NCBI GenBank assembly: GCA_947568835.1
Contig: OX387605.1
Span: 20,464,418 to 20,528,417 of the forward strand
Origin: Protonemura montana
Taxonomy: Eukaryota; Arthropoda; Insecta; Plecoptera; Nemouridae
Reading direction: 5' to 3'
DNA: 64,000 bases
Shown: in pieces, positions 55,946 through 64,000 of the stretch
How positions within the stretch are numbered: the stretch's first letter is position 1
How the letters are laid out: each line of letters opens with the position of its first letter
Notes under the pieces: generated by a model
Database searches by the model: none
The model's input: the letters and a program-made list of their open reading frames with translations, nothing else
What the model was told of the DNA's origin: nothing
Translations under genes and position numbers: made by a program

Positions 55946-58889
55946 ATTATTTCTTAATGGAGACCGAAGGAAGTTATTTACCTTTGTGGCTTCTTTTCAC
56001 AGGGTCAGTTTCTAAGGAATTCAATGTCTTACCCCTAGGGACGCTGTATATTTTAAAAAGGTTAAGACGATTTTTTTTTTTTTTTTTTTAAATGAAATGA
56101 AATATACTTAGAAAAGCGATTTCTAATTTTGCAATAGGCACATAAAACAGCCGTTGCTTTTTTTGTAATTATCAACGGAGTCTGTTTGGAGGTCCCAAAA
56201 CAACTTATTTTATGCCAGGCCATTCCAGATATTCCATATAACTTTCCAGAAAAAATAATTTCATGATAGCGTCAACGACGATTGAAAATCAAATTACCTA
56301 CATATCTGGAACGTTTTGGACCACCTCGGGGCAGTTTACAAATAAATCAGTTTCACTCTCCATGACACCGAAATGTATCCACCCGATTTCTAAGAAAATT
56401 TCGCATCTGCAGAAGAGAACAATAAATTGACACATTTCAGTCGCTTACATTGACTCAAACAGCCGATGGCCATCGCCTTTCCTTCTCTATTCTTGCTTCA
56501 CAGATAAAACATTTTCTGTTTTTTTTTTACTCCTTACAATAAAGTGAACTTCGCTGCAAAGCATGCGCATTCCACTCGATTCCGAATTCCTTTCATAAAA
56601 TGAATAAACGATTGTAATTTACAATTGCACACCATTTCACGTACTTCACGTTCAGTTTCTTCAAGAACCAGCCCTAGCATTGTGCATGCTTGCACAATAG
56701 ATATCTTTCCAAGAAGCACGCTTTTATTGAATACTTTCTCATGTATTTTTATGTTCAGGGAGACGTTACCGGACCCGTTCAGAAGCAAACAAATGGGCTG
56801 CGTCCACGGTATATAGAAGCACGAAACGACGATAACTAGCTAATTGGGCAGCGTGTGAAATTATGTCACGTCATAAGATATGCCATAAGCATTATAGAGT
56901 TGACTGTTAGGGATAAGAAATAAACAGTCAAAATGAACTATCGTCCAACTTTTTGGCATAACTCCCAAAACAGCATTGGCTAACGTCGCAGAAAGGCTTA
57001 TGCGATCGACCATTTTCACTGCGTATAGTTTTTATAAAATAAAACTATATATTTTTTTTACAACACAGGTGAAATCTGAAATAATTTACTGTATTTTTGT
57101 TTAAATTACCTAAATACCCTCCTGGATTATGCTATGGTCCGTTTCCTTCCTGCTCTAGCCACCTCCAATTCCAACGCCTTCGCCTCGATGCCCTGTATAA
57201 GTCGATCCTGGATGAGTTTGGTATACAGCCAGGCGCATCGCATTTTATTGGCAGTAACTACGGCGATAATAAAACAAACTCTGGTACTTTGATAACCCTA
57301 CTCTGGGGATTCTGGATATTTTAGGTTTCCACGGAACATTTGTAAAGTGACCTTGAAAATCATGTAATGCGCAGTTCTGTAATTTGTTACATCGTTCATT
57401 TTATTGGTGACCGATTAATTCAAAAGGTTCCTCGCCTGAATTTTCTCTGGAGCCTAGAAAAGCATGAGACTAGTTTTCAATTTCTCTCTCCCCAGATTGA
57501 GCAGATCAAGAAAGGCCTTCTCCGCTCGGAGTAAAAGTACGGTTTAGCGCATCTTTCGATTCCGATTGAATGGGCTGTCAGTCAGCCAGCTCCGCTTCTG
57601 CCGACGCGTCCAAAGCCTGTTCCCCACTTTCTCCCCGCATTCTCCCCCACGAACACACACGACCGCTCCCCGTCCGCCGGGCCTAACGGGTTTCAGCGAA
57701 GATCAACAATGATGCACTTAGCATAAAGCTCGGTAGAAAAAAAACCACATTTGATATTGAGACCGCCCGTGCCATGCTGTAGACGCCAGAGAATATAAAT
57801 AAAATTTGCATAGAATTAAAGTGAGTGCTATTGTTGTCACTTTTTGGTAAAAGATACAACCATGCAGGAAGAAGAGAGAATGGATTTTTTTTTGTACAGA
57901 ACGGTAAGTTAACTTTTGAGTTTGCCTGCCAAGTTATTCCAACAATTTACTCGATAAACTGGACAAGTATTAAGTAGGGTCATATGACCCCTGACTCATC
58001 ACTTTGGATCCGGCTTATTTGCATTTCCCAGTATGAACTCATTCTTGAACTTGGCATTCGGGCATAATTGCTTGCCTGTCTTATTTGATTTATTGCCAAT
58101 TTAATTTATATTCTAATACGCAAATCTGTATAAGAACTTTCGCTACCAAGTTGATCGGGATTGCCGCATTGGTCATTTTAATTCGACATTTGGATATAAT
58201 GATCAGGTTTTGTATTATCTTAAAATTGCAGCTATTTAGTCAAGTATTTAAAGACGACAGACATAGGTTGCCTATTTGCTAATTGCCGCTTTAATTGCGC
58301 TTGCTTAACTATGATCGTCTGACTAATCGTTACCATGAAATTCCCAATTCATCGTTAATCACAAAAAACATCACTTCCTACACCATATAGACTATGGTTT
58401 ACTTAAAACCTGTTTTATTGGAATGTGCACTGGCTTAAACTCACTGGTAAATGTTTAAATAGCGAAACAGAAAGTAAATTTTGAATTTAAAGCAAGCAAG
58501 CTAATTGCCGCGTCTCCCAAGGGAGTTAGTGGATCCTATCGCAGATAATGTTAATAAATTCAAAACCCAAATTAAAATTCTAAAATTGTAATTGTACTTA
58601 GAGATGACATTAAGATGTAAAACTTTGTAACCGAGTATAACATGTGACTCAAAACAAATGAATAAATAAATAATTATTATTATTATTATTAATTATTATA
58701 AAAACCACAGTGTTTACAGCAGCTTGTGGGCGAAATACTCGAAGGCGTAGGCGAAGACAAAGACCGAAGAGCTGACGAGCGAAGCTAATGTCAAAATAGT
58801 CAATTGCCATTTTAGTTTACAACGTTTCGGCTTACTGGATTGAAAATTTGAATTTCAGCACACTTAAAACTTGCTCATTCAATCCAGCC
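55946..58889. other. Interval without a recognised gene
   Basis: Mostly AT-rich. A CT/GC-rich patch at 57590-57690 (CCCGTCCGCCGGGCC) could be a promoter. No protein-like frame was recognised. Confidence 0.4.
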
Positions 58890-58891
58890 AC

Positions 58892-59160
58892 TCTGACTTA
58901 GCAAAATGCAAAGTCAATAGATTTAACACGTCAACGAAATGCGCCAACTCTCCATTGACTCTGTCTTAAACTACAGAGTCGACAGACTTTTCACGAGGCG
59001 ACAAAATGCGCACTTCAAACGAATCTGACTTAACAAAATGCAGAGCCAATAGATTCAAAGCGCCAACAAAATATGCCTACTTTCTGAATCTTCCCTCTTT
59101 TGAATTACGGATTGATTCGAGACTGTTCACGAGCTGACAATATGCACAGTTTATCAAATG
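58892..59160 (+). repeat. Tandem duplication with ~132-136 bp period
   Basis: TCTGACTTAGCAAAATGCA at 58892 recurs as TCTGACTTAACAAAATGCA at 59024, and TTCACGAGGCGACAAAATGC at 58990 as TTCACGAGCTGACAATATGC at 59126. Two diverged units are visible, and within each the GACAAAATGC-type word also repeats. Confidence 0.75.
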
Positions 59161-62100
59161 ACTCTGGCCTCACCTCTGGGCACTGTTTCTCGCAACTAAA
59201 ATTGCGTTCGCTAAGCATTAATTTCTAATCAAACGCAAAGCACCAAACAAACTTGTCCAAGGCTTCGTGCAATCATCGATTAATACGGGCTGTTTAGTAA
59301 ACCGAAACATCTGTCAGTACATTGTCAGCATTTCAGAGCAATGCTTCTGAATCGAAACTTCATGCTTTGAAGTCATTGCATGCTCAGATGGTTTCAATTG
59401 TCAGGACTCTGGAGGTATGCCCAATTGTTGACATTTTGGCAATGGACGTACATAAACTTTGAGGTAATCAACTAAACAAATAAACCCTTGTTTAATGATA
59501 ATTGCATGCTGGTGTGTCAATATTTCCATCGAAGAGTTTTCTGGTAGCCATCTGACCTTGAAGCTTCTCCACCATACGAGTTGTGCATGATATTTGGAAG
59601 AGGAGAACGAACGATAAAATTGATAAAAAAAAACTGGGTTTGAATTAGCTGTACAATGTGATCTAGTTGGTAACCTTGTTTAAATTACAGTTATCATAAG
59701 CGTGAATGGAATTAATAACTGGACAGTAGCATATTCATATATAGTTTCCATTTTTACCAGTCGAATTTTGTGCTTACTAGTTTAGTTTGTTTTAATATTA
59801 TCAAAACCTTTATGAAAACCGTGAAAATTAATAATTTTCCTTTAAAGCAGACGGACGTAACGTGGCTGGAAAAGTTACAGAAATCAAGTAAAATTGTTTG
59901 TGGTATTCAAGAACATTTTTAGTTTAGATCTTTCGTGGATTGTAATCACTGTGATGTAAATAATGATTTCTTGTTATTATAAATAGTAACAATTGTTCGT
60001 GTAACTATATCTAATATTAATGTAACTATCTTCATCGAAAAACGGTTAATAATGATCAGAACACCTGGGAAAAGCAACTCGACGATAACAGATGTCGTGA
60101 GAACAACACAAGTGCTTGGTTTCTTTCACATAGCTCAGCATTTCTGCATACTTTGCTGCTAAAAGCTTGAGTATACAACACTATGTTAAATTGACTGTTA
60201 AACTAAACGAATCAGATGAGTATACCTCGTTAGACGAGAATTAGAATAAATAGAGAGACAATTGGAGACAATTGGACCTGGTAAGCGAGTCAAACAAATT
60301 TAAGCCGAGGAGAATTCACAAAAGAAAAACCTAAAGAATTTCCGTGAGGTTTGCGAAGAAAATTAGCACTTGGGACACTAATTGGCTATCAAGCTTGGTT
60401 CAGAAGAAAGACGGAGTGAAAACCGAAGAGAAAATTGTGAAAGGAGATTTTTGGTTATGTTTGTGGGTAAATGGTGGCGAAAAAACTAATCTCTCGCATA
60501 ATTGGAGATTCGTTTTAGAGTTGCTAAATATTTTCATATGGAATTCTGCAAGCCCGGAAGTTTCTGAGTTTTGACTTGTTCTTTGCGCTTTCAAGACAAG
60601 GATACTGTTTCTTTGTTGATTATTGAAAACAGCGTTCGCTCTTCACTTCAGCTTTAATTTTTCCCCGGATATAAGTTGGTATCACGTCATCAAAGAACGG
60701 CCACCAAAGTAAGAAGCCGGAAGCATGAAATCTTGTTACTCGTTGCGGAAACGGAGCGGAAACAATTTTTCTCGGCACTTTTCTTTTGAAACGTGTTAAG
60801 CGCTGGAATTTCACCATGCAACGAAAGTCGAGAACGAATTTAATTCTGTAATTCCAAAACATTTTAAGACCCATTCATAGTAAATTTATGTAATTAAAAC
60901 TGCTCTTAGACTGGGAAATACATAAACAAATAATAAACATTTAACAGAAATAATTAAGATGGGGGTTGGTGCACTATGCTGAAAAGTTATTTGAAGTAAT
61001 TTGAATTCTGCTATTTTTATTTTTGAATGCAATTGCGTCACATTAGGTGCCCGGAGCAAATTGAAACAACACGATTTTTTTTAGTATCATGCAATGACAA
61101 AAATACACAGTTATTTACCTTAACGCACAATGTTTGTTATTTAAACAAAATGGGCAAAGGGAGATGGGAAGGGGAGGAGAAGGGATGCCATTTTGATTTC
61201 ACTTTTAATTGGGGCTTGTTAGCGTAAATATCAGACCTACGACATTAGCTTTTTTTTCATGTTCTCTCCCTACAATAGGCAGACCGGCATGTTTTTTCCA
61301 TTCAAAAACGAATATAATATGCGATAGGTATTCAGGAAAAAGTAAGGGTTATTCTCGGTATGAGATTTTATGTTTTCCTGAACAATGGAACAATGCATGG
61401 ACAGCATTCACTTGCTCATTTTGCTAGGAAAAGGGGGAAACACACAAAATACGAAGGTGGAAACTCGTGACATAGAATTCGCTATGTGAAAACACACAGC
61501 GTAAAAATTTCATGACCGGTCGACTTCTTTGTCCAAGACTCGTTTTTCTTTTCTTTTTTTTGAAGACGAGGAAAATAATATTCCCTAGATGTCGGAAGCG
61601 ACACGACACGCGTTCAGTCTTCGTGAAATCCAACAAACATATGTTATCACTAATCAGCATGGAACATTTGAGAATATCAAATACCTTGCTTGTTTCAGAC
61701 TGAAATAGAGAAAATTTATCCACATAAAAGAGAATATATCCACTGTTAAACATTCTTATATTTTCTTTTCCCTCTTATAAGCAATTACCAACACCGTAAT
61801 AGACGTAACCAAATTATGAATCATTTTTACAACGCTTTGGGTTGGAACAGGTTTTACAAAACGAAACGAATGCCGTTTTCTTTCGGGTATAAATAGCCAG
61901 AATGGCAATACCTTTACTCGGACAGCAAACATATCGCTCTGGAACTTAAAACTCTACTAACTTGAAGTCGAAGCGCTTTTCTAACTATCGACAGCTTGAT
62001 TCGAGGGGATCTGTCTACAAGGAGTCACGAGTTGTAAAACCGGTTTGTATTCGGGTTCGGTTCAAGGATAACCAGTCACAAGTCAACAACAATAACGAAT

Positions 62101-64000
62101 GGGAACCGGTCACAATAATTTAACCTACCCGGTTTTGGCAAACCCTGACACAACCGGTTAGTGAATGAACCAAACCGGTTTGAGAAGAGTCACATCATAA
62201 CCTTGAGAAGGACTCCAGCCAACAGGCATCGAGTTTGACACCCGGTTAATGAATGAACCGTCACTCGAACATGAACGGATGTCCCGCGTGGGATTATTCC
62301 ACCCCCACCCCATCCCCCACGGTTCCAATCCCTGGGCGCCATCAATTACTTCCTCGTAGCAGCCCGTGAACCACTTTCCCGATCGCCGAAAAGCCCCGAA
62401 CAGATGCAACTTTTCTCATAAATAAAACCCCACTCCGATAATTATCTCATCTGTGGAAAACCACCGAACTACTGAATAATCCTCAGCCTACTCAATAATT
62501 CCCACTCTAGTTTTAGATCGGTTTGTTATTTTCGGCATAAAACCACGGACCAACCGCATTGAAGCTCAAAAGTTTTAAAATTATTTTAAAATTGTATTTA
62601 GTAATCCTAAAGTAGAATGAAAAGTAACTTTGTTAACCGCGATTTAATGAAACTGTAATGCATTTCTAAATACAAGATGTTATCCCGGATTTATCGTGTT
62701 AGCGGTAATAAAATAGGGAAACAAGGACAGAAGTTCTTCGAGTTATGTTCCTTTACTTTGGGGAAATTGCCTCCCACACTCACACATTCGGGTCGTATGT
62801 CAGTCGCGAGAGATTTCCCAAATGTAGGTACTACGTATCTCTGGAACTGCGGGATTGCGATCGGGAAAAGTTACGGGCTAAAACGGTACAATTGCAAGAA
62901 ATAAAAGTGAAAATACCAAACTTTCTTTCGAGAACATATTATGGCACAGCTGTTCATATAGCCACCGCTGTGTGTGGGAAAATATCTTGGCTCTTATATA
63001 AAAAAAAACACAGTATTTGAAGAGGTTGAAGAAAAAGCAGAATGGAAAATACTTGTTACATAAAATGTAAATTTTTTGATTGTAAAACTTATTAAAAAGC
63101 TAGGGATAAAATTTGAATGAGCCAAACAAGTATTTTTTTCTATGTTATTAGGAAAGTATGTAAACTAAACTCAGGTAAACCGTGTTCTAACGACAGGTAA
63201 GCGGTGCAATTTCTGGTACTTCTCAACATATTGTCCCCAAAAATAGCTATCGACTTATGACAAAAGCACATTGGTCAGGAAATATGACTCTGCAACACTA
63301 GCAGCATCCTATCTGCTCTTGAAATATTCTAAAACTTTGGCTTTGTAAAGTGCGTGGCAGCAGAATATATCATGTGAAAAGATGACACCTCATTCCATTC
63401 GAGTCAGCATTGGTGAATTTCCTCAGCCAAGCTATTTGTCACAATGGTATGATTTATTATGAGCTTTACAATGTCGCCCGAAGGGGTTTCTTGTTTGAAT
63501 TAGCTCTCATAGCTGGAACGTTTCTCGTATTTTGTCAAAGGTAAGAAATACTCCACGTGCATGACAAAACGTTAATTACACTTTTTGTAATTAGCTACGT
63601 TTTCTGTAAAACGACTATAGTATTGTTGGAGTGGGTGCGCGTGCAGATCAAAGGAGAAATGAGACTCGAACCTACGCTCAAAAGTCAAAACGCATATCAC
63701 GCAAATAAACGATGTTACGTCCGATGGAAGAAAATTTTCACTTAGACATTAAATGAACCTGTTTAAAAGAAAAGACAAACTTGCACGCCTGTTACGAGGA
63801 TTAATTCAAAATGTAAACATTATGTTAGCTTCCCTCGCTTGTGTAAAGCGTTTAGGTTGAGAGTGCTGATGTTTGCAAGTCTCAACGCTAATTTCAAACT
63901 GATCACTTTCATTTCATGGATTATGCAATTTGTGGGCGCTGTTCTAGAACTGGAAGGAAACACCCGAGATATGTGTTTAATTTCAAGGAAGCTTAACTAT
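59161..64000. other. Interval without a recognised gene
   Basis: AT-rich, with a short GC-richer patch at about 62200-62400 that holds an open minus-strand frame of no recognisable family. No RNA genes or known repeats were seen. Confidence 0.45.

Noticed and set aside
1-64000. CRISPR arrays, bacterial operons or viral genes
   Set aside because: No direct-repeat/spacer pattern, no ribosome-binding-site-led polycistrons and no viral protein motifs were seen; the genes are spliced eukaryotic ones.

Overview
The window reads as nuclear DNA from an arthropod, most likely an insect or other hexapod. The genes have short GT-AG exons on an AT-rich background. They include a Dscam-family receptor with an insect-style cytoplasmic tail, a takeout/juvenile-hormone-binding-like secreted protein and a tyramine/octopamine receptor. 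I cannot narrow the order further. Exon coordinates were worked out by hand from reading frame, splice sites and phase, and are consistent except at one TAPT1 junction.

Layout. Positions 239-3976 (+) hold the 3' end of a Dscam-family gene: end of the last Ig domain, two FNIII domains, transmembrane segment and cytoplasmic tail. Next come a TXNDC12-type ER thioredoxin (5748-6595, -) and a takeout/JHBP gene (7007-11125, -) with a TATA box. Mitochondrial GrpE (13435-15089, +) converges on TAPT1 (16030-19436, -). From about 21.1 to 36.7 kb the window is a transposon-rich tract. Then follow a gene-poor interval, the single-coding-exon tyramine receptor (40546-41973, -), and about 22 kb with no convincing gene.

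The repeat tract is the most unusual part. It has a 5.46-kb hAT-type element (21503-26961) flanked by an 8-bp target duplication. Its insertion site can be read from an inverted, uninterrupted copy of the target repeat about 650 bp away. A second, internally deleted relative (34635-35428) shares a SINE remnant and a promoter-like block with CRE, E-box and inverted CCAAT motifs. A second hAT-like terminal-repeat pair (27773-32343) encloses several tRNA-like SINE heads. Five pieces of a 5S rRNA-derived SINE family all lie in the same orientation. There are also C-terminal fragments of non-LTR reverse transcriptases and a roughly 90-bp dispersed repeat.

The genes do not form a functional cluster: cell adhesion, ER redox, secreted lipid/hormone carrier, mitochondrial co-chaperone, ER/ciliary membrane protein and amine receptor. 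I found no clearly new biological system. The best leads are the transposon-carried promoter block, the 5S-SINE family, the Dscam alternative acceptors, and a 2-nt frame shortfall at a TAPT1 splice junction.
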